38,456 bases of DNA from Ruminiclostridium sp. (GTDB lineage Bacteria > Bacillota > Clostridia > Oscillospirales > Ruminococcaceae): the NCBI GenBank assembly GCA_017635675.1, contig JAGBLA010000047.1:1-38456 (forward strand), given 5' to 3'. Made by a program: the position numbers and the translations under genes. Under the pieces are notes generated by a model. That model had not been told where the DNA came from. It worked only from the letters and a program-made list of their open reading frames with translations, and did not search any database. Below, piece after piece: positions 1 to 8,378 of the stretch. How positions within the stretch are numbered: position 1 is the first letter of the stretch; each line of letters opens with the position of its first letter.

Positions 1-2
1 CA

Positions 3-1214
3 AATATCAGAAAGCGCGGTGACTCATATCAGATAAGAGTTTACTGCGGTTATGACACAAAAGGAAAACAAATAGAAAAGACGATGACATGGAAGCCACC
101 GGCAGGAATGACACCGAAACAGGCGGAAAAGGAAGCTTTCAGGCAGGCTGTTCTTTTTGAAGAAAAGTGCCTTATGTGTGCGGAACCGACTGCAATGAAG
201 TTTGAAGAACTCGCTGAAAAATGGTTTGAGGAGTATGCAAGGCTCAATCTCCGCAACACCTCGTTCGAGCGTATGAAGCAGGTCACAACGCGTGTTTATC
301 CTGCTATCGGTTATATGAAGGTGAATAAGATCACCAGCCGCCACATTCAGCAGTTCGTGAATGATCTCGTATTCAACGGAAAGAATATGCAGACCGGAAA
401 GCCGCTTGCGCGCAAGACCGTGATACATCATCTCAGCTTCATTTCCGATGTATTCAGCTATGCTGTCAAGATGTCAATGGTTCCTGATAACCCTTGCAGC
501 CGTGTTTCTATCCCGAAGGGAGAACGCAAGGAAAAGGAGATCTATTCCATTGAAGAAGTTGAGCACTTGTTTGAACTTCTGGAAGAAGATGCACCGCTGA
601 AATATCGTGTATTTATAATTCTTGCAGTTTATAGCGGATTCCGTCGCGGTGAGATGATGGGGCTCGAATGGAAAGATGTTGACTTTAATGATAACATTAT
701 AAGTGTGCGCCGCACCTCAAACTATACGAAGGCTAAAGGGTATTATACCGATACTACCAAGACCCGCAGGTCTCAGCGCTCGCTCAAGTTTCCGGATCTG
801 GTGATGAACCTGCTCAAAGAGTTGAAAACAGATCAGGAACGTCAGGCAAAGCTCATGGGCAGCAAGTGGGTTGACAGCGACCGTCTTTTTATCAAAGACA
901 ACGGAGAACCGCTGTTCTGCGGTATGCCGTACTTGTGGCTTGAACGCTTCTGCAAGAAGCACAATATGCCGTTTCACGGATTGCATAGTATTCGCCACTT
1001 TTTCGCTAGTTCGCTTATCCATGCGAATGTAGATATTGCAGCGGTTTCCAGTGCATTAGGGCACAGCGCGATCACAACCACGAGTTCTATATATTTGCAT
1101 GCCTTTCAGGACGCGAACGCCCGTGCGAGCGAAGCTATCGCGTCGGTACTGGACTTCTCAAAGAAGAAGAAAAACACGCCCATAGATGACGATTTGCAGG
1201 ATAAGGCAAGTTAG
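3..1214 (+). CDS. Tyrosine recombinase / phage-type integrase (5' end outside window)
   Basis: Site-specific recombinase of an integrative element. The reading frame is open from the first complete codon (position 3); the residues before the internal ATG at 84 (KRGDSYQIRVYCGYDTKGK) look like the N-terminal arm-binding domain of Tn916/phage integrases, so the true start lies upstream of the window. A SAM-like core-binding domain follows (FEELAEKWFEEY onward). The catalytic domain shows the first Arg in GFRRGEMMGL, the HxxR box in LHSIRHFF, LGHS, and the nucleophile Tyr in SSIYLHAF. It runs towards tRNA-Pro and stops 129 bp from the tRNA 3' end, the standard position of an integrase at the boundary of a tRNA-targeting element. 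Family assignment is firm; the element type (ICE, phage or island) cannot be told from here. Confidence 0.93.
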   Translation, partial: NIRKRGDSYQIRVYCGYDTKGKQIEKTMTWKPPAGMTPKQAEKEAFRQAVLFEEKCLMCAEPTAMKFEELAEKWFEEYARLNLRNTSFERMKQVTTRVYPAIGYMKVNKITSRHIQQFVNDLVFNGKNMQTGKPLARKTVIHHLSFISDVFSYAVKMSMVPDNPCSRVSIPKGERKEKEIYSIEEVEHLFELLEEDAPLKYRVFIILAVYSGFRRGEMMGLEWKDVDFNDNIISVRRTSNYTKAKGYYTDTTKTRRSQRSLKFPDLVMNLLKELKTDQERQAKLMGSKWVDSDRLFIKDNGEPLFCGMPYLWLERFCKKHNMPFHGLHSIRHFFASSLIHANVDIAAVSSALGHSAITTTSSIYLHAFQDANARASEAIASVLDFSKKKKNTPIDDDLQDKAS

Positions 1215-1229
1215 AAAAGGCACCACCTA

Positions 1230-1279
1230 TTTGACCCGCAAAGGTTTGACGGACAATAACGGTCAAATAACGGACAATA
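1230..1279 (+). repeat. Short direct and inverted repeats between integrase and tRNA-Pro
   Basis: ACGGACAATA occurs at 1249-1258 and 1270-1279, with the related ACGGTCAAATA between them. TTTGAC at 1230-1235 and 1245-1250 is opposed by GTCAAA at 1262-1267. Clustered short repeats between an integrase stop and its tRNA target are often recombinase or excisionase binding sites. The sequence repeats are seen; the function is inferred. Confidence 0.5.
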
Positions 1280-1288
1280 CCCGGTTTC

Positions 1289-1333
1289 AGAAAAATAAAA
1301 ATCCGTGAAGTCGCTCTACAAGCGGCTTCACGG
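1289..1333 (-). terminator. Rho-independent terminator of tRNA-Pro
   Basis: A hairpin with arms CCGTGAAG and CTTCACGG (1303-1333, extended by partly paired inner bases) is followed on the minus strand by a T-rich tract (1290-1302). It lies 11 bases past the encoded CCA of the tRNA. Confidence 0.75.
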
Positions 1334-1343
1334 ACACGAGATA

Positions 1344-1419
1344 TGGTCTGAGTGACGGGACTTGAACCCACGGCCTCTACCACCCCAAGGTAGCGCGCTA
1401 CCAACTGCGCCACACCCAG
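1344..1419 (-). tRNA. tRNA-Pro (anticodon GGG)
   Basis: A full cloverleaf is seen on the minus strand: acceptor CTGGGTG/CACTCAG starting with C1 as expected for tRNA-Pro, D stem GCGC/GCGC, anticodon stem CTACC/GGTAG with loop TTGGGGT (anticodon GGG, G37), T arm with TTCAAGT, discriminator A73 (1347) and encoded CCA (1344-1346). It reads CCC and CCU codons. Its 3' end faces the integrase at 3-1214, so it is the likely attachment target of that element. Confidence 0.95.
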
Positions 1420-1449
1420 ACAGAACAGTCAATATCCGACTGCTTTAAT

Positions 1450-1478
1450 ATTATACTACGTTTTATGCGATTTGTCAA
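1450..1478 (-). promoter_or_regulatory. Promoter of tRNA-Pro
   Basis: On the minus strand TTGACA (1473-1478) is followed after 17 bp by TATAAT (1450-1455), a perfect sigma-A consensus about 30 bp before the mature tRNA. Confidence 0.85.
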
Positions 1479-1536
1479 GTGAAAAATGAAAAAAAGTCAC
1501 AAAATTTATCAAACAATGAAAAAATGTACATAGACA

Positions 1537-1761
1537 TCACTCGATAAGGGTGAACCGTTTCACTGTTCCGTCACCTGCCGTCTGATCCCACATTTCCGCA
1601 GGACGCACCCACACTCCGCCGTCGCCGTAAAGAGCACGATACACTACCATAGGCTCAAGCGTCTCGGAATGGCGAGCTATATCTATGACCTCATACTCAT
1701 TTCCCTTGAAATGACGATACTTACCCTTAGGGACTGCTCTCAGCGCTTCTTCATAAGTCAT
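1537..1761 (-). CDS. DUF1653 domain protein
   Basis: Small protein of about 74 residues with the DUF1653 pattern: a YRHFKGNEYEV block, then HSET, VVYRALYGD, a VRPAEMW motif and a C-terminal RFTLI. The family is widespread in bacteria and has no established biochemical role. The ATG at 1761 is preferred because GGTG lies six bases upstream; a GTG at 1770 would add three residues. It sits after the STAS gene, separated from it by a terminator hairpin, so it may have its own weak promoter or depend on read-through. Confidence 0.85.
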   Translation of the reverse strand: MTYEEALRAVPKGKYRHFKGNEYEVIDIARHSETLEPMVVYRALYGDGGVWVRPAEMWDQTAGDGTVKRFTLIE

Positions 1762-1782
1762 GTCAAACACCGGCTTTCATAT

Positions 1783-1816
1783 AAAAGCCCCCATGCACTG
1801 CAGCAGCGGGGGCTTT
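1783..1816 (-). terminator. Terminator after the STAS gene
   Basis: A hairpin with arms AAAGCCCCC (1784-1792) and GGGGGCTTT (1808-1816). A T run follows on both strands (TTTTATA on the minus strand, eight T on the plus strand). The minus orientation fits the end of the STAS gene at 1824. Confidence 0.75.
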
Positions 1817-1823
1817 TTTTTAA

Positions 1824-2120
1824 TCATTCAATATTGAGCAGGTCAACGAACCCGGTCACTTCAAATATCTCCATGATAGTCTCATTTACACCCTTGACCA
1901 CCATATTACCCTGTTTATTCATTGCTTTCTGCGCTGACAGGAGGACACGAAGTCCGGCAGAAGAAATGTACTCCATTCCGGAAAGATCCATAACAAGTTC
2001 GGTCACTCCGTCTAATGACGCTTTTATCTCCGAATCAAGCTGCGGAGCAGTTGTGGTATCAAGCCTTCCTCCAACTTCGATAACAAGCTTATCACCGTTA
2101 AGATTTTTGTTGATAGTCAT
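1824..2120 (-). CDS. STAS-domain anti-sigma factor antagonist
   Basis: A 98-residue single STAS domain of the SpoIIAA/RsbV type. Such proteins bind an anti-sigma factor kinase and are switched by phosphorylation of a conserved Ser. That site is visible in MEYISSAGLRVLL, after the typical beta-strand LVMDLSG. The ATG at 2120 is chosen because AAAGGAAG sits seven bases upstream; an upstream TTG at 2138 overlaps that ribosome site. No anti-sigma kinase or sigma factor is encoded nearby, so the partner is elsewhere. It has its own near-consensus promoter and terminator and is monocistronic. Confidence 0.92.
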   Translation of the reverse strand: MTINKNLNGDKLVIEVGGRLDTTTAPQLDSEIKASLDGVTELVMDLSGMEYISSAGLRVLLSAQKAMNKQGNMVVKGVNETIMEIFEVTGFVDLLNIE

Positions 2121-2164
2121 ATAATTACTTCCTTTCAATCATTATCGTTTATACTTATATAATT

Positions 2165-2193
2165 ATTATATAGCATTGACCGCTCAAAGTCAA
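2165..2193 (-). promoter_or_regulatory. Promoter of the STAS gene
   Basis: TTGACT (2188-2193), 17 bp, TATAAT (2165-2170) on the minus strand. The -35 starts a small inverted repeat TTGAC/GTCAA that might be an operator. Confidence 0.75.
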
Positions 2194-2220
2194 TAGCTAT
2201 TTTGAAAAAGTTTCCGTATC

Positions 2221-2985
2221 TCAGTACAGCTTTGCACGTATCTGCGCTGCCGCAAAAGCTCCCTCACGTGCCTGTCCGTCAGCCTTCGGATGAAGTCCGT
2301 CCATAAGGTATCTTCCCTCTCCGTCAGCGACCTCGAACTTCTCACAGATCCCGCAGCCGTGGTGACAGTCAACGAGTTGAACGCTCATACCGTTTGCTAT
2401 CTTAATGAATACCTCGCTTATTTGCCGTTCTATCTTAGCGTTGTGCTCGGTTTTTGCCGTCTGAATGGGAGTAAGCACGAAAATGCGAACATCGGGAAAG
2501 TTTTCCGCGATCTTCTGAATACACCACCGCATAGCGCCCGCCTCGGTGAAAAGGTCGATATCCGGGTTATCGTCGAGTGACTTGCCGCGCAGCGCTTTTT
2601 CCGGGTCACCGAGAAAGTCAGCATCATCGTTCGTTCCCATAGCAAACGCAAACACATCGGGTACAGGCGCCTTCCCTTCCCTTACATCCGCGAGATATTT
2701 CTGAATATGTACCACAGCGCAGTTGTTCGCACGCATCTGAAGCTCAACAGGGTCATCTGTTTCCAGCCAGCCGCCGCTTATCCCCGCGAAATCAGGGTCA
2801 TCGTAATCCTGCGTGGTTACTATGCCCTTTACGGTCTCAAATGTACGTTTGTACCACACCGACGAACCTACTGCCACATTATAATGCGATGCGAAACCGA
2901 GCGTCCTGTACACGTGCCACGACCATTGCTCACCCGCGGTTATGCTGTCTCCGTCAACTCCGAAATTTATCTTATTCAGTTCCAT
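2221..2985 (-). CDS. SGNH/GDSL-family hydrolase
   Basis: A cytoplasmic 254-residue SGNH hydrolase, an esterase or deacetylase fold. Block I is GDSITAG with the catalytic Ser near residue 14, block III is MGTND, and block V is DGLHPKADG with the Asp-His pair. No signal peptide is present. The ATG at 2985 has AGGAGA eight bases upstream; longer in-frame starts lack a ribosome site. It overlaps the 3' end of the D-aminoacyl-tRNA deacylase gene by 14 bp, so the two are cotranscribed and probably translationally coupled. The substrate is unknown; acyl groups on sugars are the common target of this clan. Confidence 0.85.
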   Translation of the reverse strand: MELNKINFGVDGDSITAGEQWSWHVYRTLGFASHYNVAVGSSVWYKRTFETVKGIVTTQDYDDPDFAGISGGWLETDDPVELQMRANNCAVVHIQKYLADVREGKAPVPDVFAFAMGTNDDADFLGDPEKALRGKSLDDNPDIDLFTEAGAMRWCIQKIAENFPDVRIFVLTPIQTAKTEHNAKIERQISEVFIKIANGMSVQLVDCHHGCGICEKFEVADGEGRYLMDGLHPKADGQAREGAFAAAQIRAKLY

Positions 2986-3445
2986 TTTTGCTCTCCTTTG
3001 GCAATAATTGCTCGCTGTCAAGAATTATTGTGAATGGTCCGTCATTTAACAGCGAGACCTTCATTTCCGCCCCGAATATACCCTTTTGAACAGGAAATTG
3101 CTTTCCGCACTCCGCTGCTATGTATTCATAAAGCTCCTCTGCAAGCCTCGGCTCCCCCGCCTTGATGAAAGACGGGCGGTTACCGTGGCGGCAGTCGGCA
3201 TACAGCGTGAACTGCGAAATGATAAGCAGCTCACCGCCAACGTCTGACAGCGAAAGATTTGTCTTACCGTTCTCGTCGTCGAATATCCTGAGGGCAAGCA
3301 GCTTTTTTATCATCTTGTCTGCGATCTCGCGTGTATCTCCGCCGCCTATTCCGACGAGTACCACGAATCCGATCCCGATCTCGCCCACAGTCTTACCGTC
3401 CACAGACACAGATGCCCCCGTCGTGCGCTGAACCACAAATCTCAT
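2972..3445 (-). CDS. dtd: D-aminoacyl-tRNA deacylase
   Basis: Removes D-amino acids wrongly attached to tRNA, recycling the tRNA and keeping D-residues out of proteins. The 157-residue length is normal for the family. It carries the two diagnostic active-site motifs, SQFTLYAD and NDGPFTI (the cross-subunit Gly-cisPro pair), and the typical N-terminus MRFVVQR. The ATG at 3445 follows GGAGG with six-base spacing. It overlaps the downstream SGNH hydrolase start by 14 bp. A hairpin at 3472-3498 separates it from the chemoreceptor gene upstream. Confidence 0.96.
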   Translation of the reverse strand: MRFVVQRTTGASVSVDGKTVGEIGIGFVVLVGIGGGDTREIADKMIKKLLALRIFDDENGKTNLSLSDVGGELLIISQFTLYADCRHGNRPSFIKAGEPRLAEELYEYIAAECGKQFPVQKGIFGAEMKVSLLNDGPFTIILDSEQLLPKESKNGTE

Positions 3446-3471
3446 ATAATTCCTCCGTAACAAGCAACACA

Positions 3472-3498
3472 CTGCCCTTTCCTTGACAGAAAGGGCAG
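3472..3498 (-). terminator. Inverted repeat between chemoreceptor and dtd, probable terminator
   Basis: Perfect 10-bp arms CTGCCCTTTC and GAAAGGGCAG with a 7-base loop lie just after the chemoreceptor stop on the minus strand. No long T run follows, so termination may be leaky and feed dtd. Confidence 0.55.
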
Positions 3499-3509
3499 TT
3501 ATGATATAA

Positions 3510-5330
3510 TCAGTCTATTCTGAAGTGACGGAGCTGACTCTCAAGCACCTGAGCCTGGCTTGCAAGTTCTTCAGAGCTTGCGGCGGACTGTTCCGCGGTA
3601 GCGGCATTGCTCTGAACGACGCTTGTAATGCTTGTAAGACCGCTGTTGACGGTATTGATATCCCTTGCCTGCTGATTTGAGGAGTCTGCTACCTTACCGA
3701 CGAGAACGCTGAACTCCTGGACAGACTTGCTGACCTCGCTGAGCGACTCGCTTGCCGAGCGGTTGAGCTGAACACCCTGGTCAACTGCATCTACACAGCG
3801 TCCGATGACCTTTACGGCATCCTTTGCAGCATCGGCGGACTTGCTTGCGAGGTTGCGGACTTCATCTGCAACTACCGCGAAGCCCTTGCCCGCGTCACCA
3901 GCGCGCGCAGCCTCGACTGCCGCATTGAGGGCAAGGATATTTGTCTGGAACGCGATATCATCTATAAGCTTTGCAATAGACTGTATCTCCTCGGAAGCCT
4001 TTCTGATATCCTCGATAGCGCTGCTGAGGTTCTCCATGTTTCGGTTGCCGTTCTCGACATTGAGCACTGTCTGTTCGGAAAGACTTCTCATGCGCTCGGT
4101 CATTTCCGCATTGGCTGTAACATTTTCGTTAAGGTTGCGAACAAGGTCATCTATCTCCTTGATAGTGCTTGCTTCGGTAGTGGAGTTGTCAGCAAGGCTC
4201 TGCGCACCGCTTGCGAGTGCGCCTACGCCGCTGTTCACCTGTGCGCCGGCTTCTCTTATAGCATGAATGGTTCCCTTGAGAGATGAAGAGATATTATTGA
4301 GCGAATTCTTTATGCTGTTGAAATCGCCTGCATAGTCACAGCTGCTCTCGACAGCGAGATTACCCTGTGATATCTCCGAAAGCATGAAGTCGATATCCTT
4401 GATGTATGTTCCGAGGTTCTGGATAGTCTTTTCCATAGCGGAGGAGAGCATCTCAGTCTCATCACCGCGGTCATTAGCTTTGAAGGAGCTGTCTATCTCG
4501 CCGCGCGCGAACTTTTCGAGACACTCCGCCGTAGGAACGATAGACGCTGCGATCTTCTTCGCAACACCGATAGATACGACTACGCCCGTGAACGTAAGGA
4601 CAAGCGCCCAGCCGAACATAGCTGTGGTAGCTATCTTACCGCCGCGGTATATAGCAGATGCATCTGAGACATAGATAACGCTGAAATCCGTGAACTTGGT
4701 CACAGGTGACCCATAGACAACATATTTGGAGAAAGAGCTGCCTTCACTGGCAGGCTTGCCGTTTCTGACACCGGCAAGTACATTCTTATAAAGCGAATTG
4801 CCGTCTATGTTCGTACCGCATTCGTTCTTATTTATGGAAAGCATAACCTTGCCGGACTTATTATCTACAAGGTAGCCGTAAGAATCGGAGCCGTCCATGA
4901 TATTTATTGCATAATCAAAGTATTCGGGCTCAAGTACGCCAACGATTATATCCGAACCTCTGTTCAGAGCAGCAATGCTTTTGCCGGCGGAGCCGAGGTA
5001 TGTAAAGTATGACGATCCTGTTGAAAGCTTGCGGCATTCTTCCGCAAAAGCGCTGTAATCATAGCTCTGCGGTTCTCCGAGGATAAAAACTTCCTCAAAT
5101 ATATCGCTGTCACCGCCAGGTTCAGCGTCACGAAGCCCGTTGGAAATATACTCGAACTCCTCGTTAAGTGTAGAAACAACGCTGTTCATTACAGTATTTC
5201 CGAGTTTATCGGCAAATCCTGCCGCCACTATATTCAGCGCGATCGCAGCAAAAATCGCAACAGCAAAAGAACCTATACCCGCGCAAAGTATTCCGAGTCT
5301 CAGAAGACGCTTTTTTATAGATGTTTTCAT
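3510..5330 (-). CDS. Methyl-accepting chemotaxis protein
   Basis: A transmembrane chemoreceptor of 606 residues. It has TM1 at about 11-37, an extracellular sensor of about 195 residues that resembles a Cache fold (it includes [13 protein letters not shown]), TM2 at about 234-256, a HAMP domain to about 310, then a long helical signalling domain. The conserved CheA/CheW contact tip ([21 protein letters not shown]) is intact and is flanked by Ala/Glu/Ser-rich methylation helices. It ends in LRHFRID without the CheR/CheB tether pentapeptide. The ATG at 5330 has AAAGGA about nine bases upstream. It is monocistronic with its own promoter; no che genes are in the window. The ligand is unknown. Confidence 0.95.
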   Translation of the reverse strand: MKTSIKKRLLRLGILCAGIGSFAVAIFAAIALNIVAAGFADKLGNTVMNSVVSTLNEEFEYISNGLRDAEPGGDSDIFEEVFILGEPQSYDYSAFAEECRKLSTGSSYFTYLGSAGKSIAALNRGSDIIVGVLEPEYFDYAINIMDGSDSYGYLVDNKSGKVMLSINKNECGTNIDGNSLYKNVLAGVRNGKPASEGSSFSKYVVYGSPVTKFTDFSVIYVSDASAIYRGGKIATTAMFGWALVLTFTGVVVSIGVAKKIAASIVPTAECLEKFARGEIDSSFKANDRGDETEMLSSAMEKTIQNLGTYIKDIDFMLSEISQGNLAVESSCDYAGDFNSIKNSLNNISSSLKGTIHAIREAGAQVNSGVGALASGAQSLADNSTTEASTIKEIDDLVRNLNENVTANAEMTERMRSLSEQTVLNVENGNRNMENLSSAIEDIRKASEEIQSIAKLIDDIAFQTNILALNAAVEAARAGDAGKGFAVVADEVRNLASKSADAAKDAVKVIGRCVDAVDQGVQLNRSASESLSEVSKSVQEFSVLVGKVADSSNQQARDINTVNSGLTSITSVVQSNAATAEQSAASSEELASQAQVLESQLRHFRID

Positions 5331-5415
5331 AAAACTGAGTCCTTTCATGAAAATTATAGCATAATACAATGTAATCTTAACACAAATAGCAGAGAAAATC
5401 AATACCCTTCCTGCA

Positions 5416-5445
5416 AATTTACCGATTTTATGACAATTTTGTCAA
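5416..5445 (-). promoter_or_regulatory. Likely promoter of the chemoreceptor
   Basis: On the minus strand TTGACA (5440-5445) is followed after 18 bp by TAAATT (5416-5421). The -35 overlaps an inverted repeat TGACAA-TT-TTGTCA. The -10 is weak, so a dedicated motility sigma factor or another start is possible. Confidence 0.4.
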
Positions 5446-5484
5446 AACTGATAAATAATAAAGCGTGCTTTTGTATGCATTAAT

Positions 5485-5514
5485 AATACCCCTGCCGTTG
5501 ATAGCAGGGGTATT
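5485..5514 (-). terminator. Terminator of murA
   Basis: An 11-bp perfect stem, AATACCCCTGC (5485-5495) with GCAGGGGTATT (5504-5514), lies six bases past the murA stop. The following T tract is short. Confidence 0.65.
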
Positions 5515-5519
5515 TGATG

Positions 5520-6806
5520 TCATATTGCCTGTCTGATGTCATCAGATATCGTTCTTTTTATGATATCCGCGCCCATTGCGCGAAGTTTTCCGTCCATATT
5601 GTCATATCCACGCTCTATGTGGTAAATATCATCTATCTCAGTCACTCCGTTTGTGCTGAGTGCCGCGATTATCAGCGCAGCGCCCGCGCGAAGGTCGGTA
5701 GCCTTTACCGGGGCTCCGGTGAGGTGATCAACGCCCTCGATAACAGCGACTTTACCGTCCACAGATATATCCGCGCCCATTCTGCGAAGCTCGTCGGCAT
5801 ATCTGAAACGGCTGTCCCATATATTTTCGGTAATGATGCTTGTCCCTCTTGCGAGAGTGAGCAGCGCAGTGAGCTGCGGCTGCATATCGGTAGGAAATCC
5901 CGGGTGAGGCATTGTCTTTACCTTGACTCTCTCGTATGTTCCCTGCCCTATAACGCGGACGCTCTCGTCATATTCCATGACCACCACGCCCACCTTGCGA
6001 AGCACCGATGTGATAGGTTCAAGATGCTTCGGGATAACACTCTTGATAAGCGCGTCACCCTTTGTTGCCGCGACAGCTATCATAAATGTTCCTGCTTCGA
6101 TCTGATCGGGAATAATGGTATATTCGGTACCGTGGAGCTTGTTTACGCCCCGTATCTTGATCGTATCCGTACCTGCGCCCATTATATCTGCGCCCATGGA
6201 GTTGAGGAAGTTTGCGAGATCGACGATATGCGGCTCCTTTGCGGCATTTTCGAGTATCGTCTGACCCTCTGCCTTAACGGACGCGAGCATAGCATTGATA
6301 GTTGCTCCGACGGACACCTTATCGAAGTATATCTGTGTGCCGTAAAGGCTGTCTGCGCTTATCTCAACGATGCCGTGAGCTCTCGAATGTCTTGCGCCGA
6401 GAGCACGGAAACACTTCTCATGCTGTTCCATAGGTCTGTCACCGAGATCACAGCCGCCGGGCATCGGCACCTGAGCGTGTCCGAACCTGCTGAGCAGCGT
6501 TCCGAGGAAATAATAGGAAGCTCTCATCGACCTTGCGAGCTCATAGGGAACGGGCAGGTCACGCACGGGACGAGGGTCTATCATGATAGTATTCCTGTCT
6601 ATCATCTTCACCTCAGCGCCGAGCTGACGAAGAATATGAAGATCGATAGCTACATCATTGATAGCCGGGACATTTTCAAGCACACACGGACTGTCCGCAA
6701 GGATAACGGCAGGCAGGATAGCTACGGCAGCGTTTTTCGCGCCGCTTATCTCCACCTCTCCGGTAAGCCTGTTTCCGCCGTTTATTATAAATTTCTCTTT
6801 CTCCAA
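5520..6806 (-). CDS. murA: UDP-N-acetylglucosamine 1-carboxyvinyltransferase
   Basis: First committed enzyme of peptidoglycan synthesis; transfers enolpyruvate from PEP to UDP-GlcNAc in the cytoplasm. The 428-residue length fits the family. The substrate-binding Lys-Asn pair is in SGAKNAA (residues 24-25). The catalytic Cys, the fosfomycin target, is Cys119 in PGGCDLGDRP, and GFPTDMQPQ is present. Translation appears to start at a TTG (6806) with GAGG eight bases upstream; no in-frame ATG is near. It is a single-gene transcript with a leader of about 170 nt. Low-Gram-positives often carry two MurA paralogues; only one is visible here. Confidence 0.96.
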   Translation of the reverse strand: MEKEKFIINGGNRLTGEVEISGAKNAAVAILPAVILADSPCVLENVPAINDVAIDLHILRQLGAEVKMIDRNTIMIDPRPVRDLPVPYELARSMRASYYFLGTLLSRFGHAQVPMPGGCDLGDRPMEQHEKCFRALGARHSRAHGIVEISADSLYGTQIYFDKVSVGATINAMLASVKAEGQTILENAAKEPHIVDLANFLNSMGADIMGAGTDTIKIRGVNKLHGTEYTIIPDQIEAGTFMIAVAATKGDALIKSVIPKHLEPITSVLRKVGVVVMEYDESVRVIGQGTYERVKVKTMPHPGFPTDMQPQLTALLTLARGTSIITENIWDSRFRYADELRRMGADISVDGKVAVIEGVDHLTGAPVKATDLRAGAALIIAALSTNGVTEIDDIYHIERGYDNMDGKLRAMGADIIKRTISDDIRQAI

Positions 6807-6975
6807 AATAACAACCTCTTGATCGGTATATTAGGCTTTCGCCTTGATGCCTGCGTGCGTCCTGCGCGTCAGACATTTTGGGGGAGAATATCGGTTCAAA
6901 TCCATTCGAGCGTCAATTCGATGACCACTGATGCCGTTTTTCTCAAAATAACATCATGCTGTCCTATCAGTGGTA
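6807..6975 (-). promoter_or_regulatory. Long structured 5' leader of murA
   Basis: From the presumed start near 6975 to the TTG start codon there are about 170 untranslated bases. They hold an inverted repeat ACCACTGAT/ATCAGTGGT about 34 bases apart, and a small AGGC-GAAA-GCCT tetraloop hairpin close to the ribosome site. I do not recognise a known riboswitch class. The remaining gap to 7199 is AT-rich, with no gene or clear terminator. Confidence 0.4.
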
Positions 6976-6981
6976 ATTATT

Positions 6982-6990
6982 AGTATATCA
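6982..6990 (-). promoter_or_regulatory. Extended -10 promoter of murA
   Basis: TGATATACT on the minus strand (TATACT at 6982-6987, preceded by the TG of an extended -10). The -35 region is poor. Confidence 0.5.
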
Positions 6991-7199
6991 CATTTCCACG
7001 CAAAAATAAAGACCATTTATGCAAAATCTACATTTTCAACATATATTTTTAACTCTTATCTGCCGTTTATACACGGAAAATACAGGAAAACTCCGCTGAT
7101 AACGGGCAAAATATCTGAAACTCGCACAACATCGCCGCCCGACGCTTTTGTACTTATTTTTGTTTAATATGCACAACGGGCGCAAATACAGTCTGCGGC

Positions 7200-8330
7200 T
7201 TATTCTTCTACCACGACTATCTCATCGTCATCGGGAACGGAGATGTCTTCCGCCGCGTAAGAAGCCGGATCGGCGCTCTCCGTCGCAGGCTCCGTGCTTT
7301 CAGCGCTTTCCGGCTCCGCGGACGTTTCATCAGGTGCTGACCCCGTTTCCGGCACATCAGCGCTGTCTTGCGCAGCAGCAGACACGGTGGTATCCGCGTC
7401 GGTCTCCTCACCTGCGGCAGATGTCTCACTTGTTGCAGCCTCGGTGGGAAGTGTTTCAGCATTCACCTCGTCGGATGTCTTCTTCGTCTTGCCCGCCTTT
7501 GTGGTGGTCTCCTCGGTGGTAGTCTCCACAGGCTCTATGCGGACTATCTCAATATGGTCTATAACAATGGATTCAATGGGTTTCGATGGCATACCCGCCT
7601 TATCGTCCGAGCGGTTGCCGGTGACTAATTCGACTGCCGATATCGCTTTCATGACATCAAACCCGTCAATGACCTGCCCGAAGACCGTACTTGTACCGTC
7701 AAGGTCATACAGACCTCCCACGCGCTTGTACTTCTCCTTGACCTCCTCGGGGATCGCTTTCAGCTTGTCCAGATAATCCTGGTATTTCTTCTTGTCCTCT
7801 TCGAGAAGTCTCGCAGAGAACGCTTCGTCCGCAAGCTGCCCCGAAAGCTTGGTTATAACGGCGTCAATATCCTGCGGGATATGGTTGGTCACAATGTAGA
7901 ACTGCGAATAGCAGCCCTTCTTTGATGCGGCAAGGCAAAGCGCACCGTAGAAATTGAACGTCACGGGAGAGGTCTCAACAGGTATGTAGAGCGAGTCGGG
8001 AACATTCCCGTCACCGCCGTCGCCGTTGAGCGAACCGCCCTGTATAACGTAATCGGGTATCACCCTATGAATCGTCTTGCCGTCATAGTAACCGAGCTCG
8101 GCATTCTCCGTGAACCGCCCGACAGCCTCCGGAGCCGCGCCCGGGAACAGCTTGGCGGTTATATCGCCGAAATCCCTCACCGAGATCACAGCGTATATCT
8201 CGTTTGCGTTCTCCTCCTTGCGCACCTCGGAAAGGTTTCCGATGACAGGATCCTCACCGCAGCCCGAAACGCTTATCATCATTACCGCTGCCAGAATTGC
8301 CGCAGCAGCTTTCTTCATAAACCTGAGCAT
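7200..8330 (-). CDS. Cyclophilin-type peptidyl-prolyl isomerase lipoprotein
   Basis: Probable extracytoplasmic foldase of 376 residues anchored by lipid. A short basic N-terminus and hydrophobic stretch end in the lipobox SVSGC. The cyclophilin domain keeps the signature HRVIPDYVIQGG, with the catalytic Arg and Gln, and the later TVFGQVIDGFDV block. An inserted helical segment of about 50 residues rich in Lys and Glu splits the domain. The last 100 residues are a Thr/Glu/Ala/Ser-rich low-complexity tail that may reach into the wall. The ATG at 8330 follows GGTGG; another ATG lies 12 bases later. Last gene of the minus-strand run from the malic enzyme, 48 bp after a second cyclophilin-like gene. 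Confidence 0.88.
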   Translation of the reverse strand: MLRFMKKAAAAILAAVMMISVSGCGEDPVIGNLSEVRKEENANEIYAVISVRDFGDITAKLFPGAAPEAVGRFTENAELGYYDGKTIHRVIPDYVIQGGSLNGDGGDGNVPDSLYIPVETSPVTFNFYGALCLAASKKGCYSQFYIVTNHIPQDIDAVITKLSGQLADEAFSARLLEEDKKKYQDYLDKLKAIPEEVKEKYKRVGGLYDLDGTSTVFGQVIDGFDVMKAISAVELVTGNRSDDKAGMPSKPIESIVIDHIEIVRIEPVETTTEETTTKAGKTKKTSDEVNAETLPTEAATSETSAAGEETDADTTVSAAAQDSADVPETGSAPDETSAEPESAESTEPATESADPASYAAEDISVPDDDEIVVVEE

Positions 8331-8378
8331 TATTTTTCCACCGTCCCTTGAAGTCTGATGCGTACCTCCTGTACACAT

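Noticed and set aside
6893-6906. GGTTCAAATCC, like a tRNA T-arm
   Set aside because: No matching acceptor, anticodon or D arms are found around it in either direction.
5514-6983. Long open frame (about 489 codons) on the plus strand
   Set aside because: It is antisense to murA, has Cys/His/Arg-rich composition with no family resemblance and no ribosome site; a shadow of GC-rich third positions.
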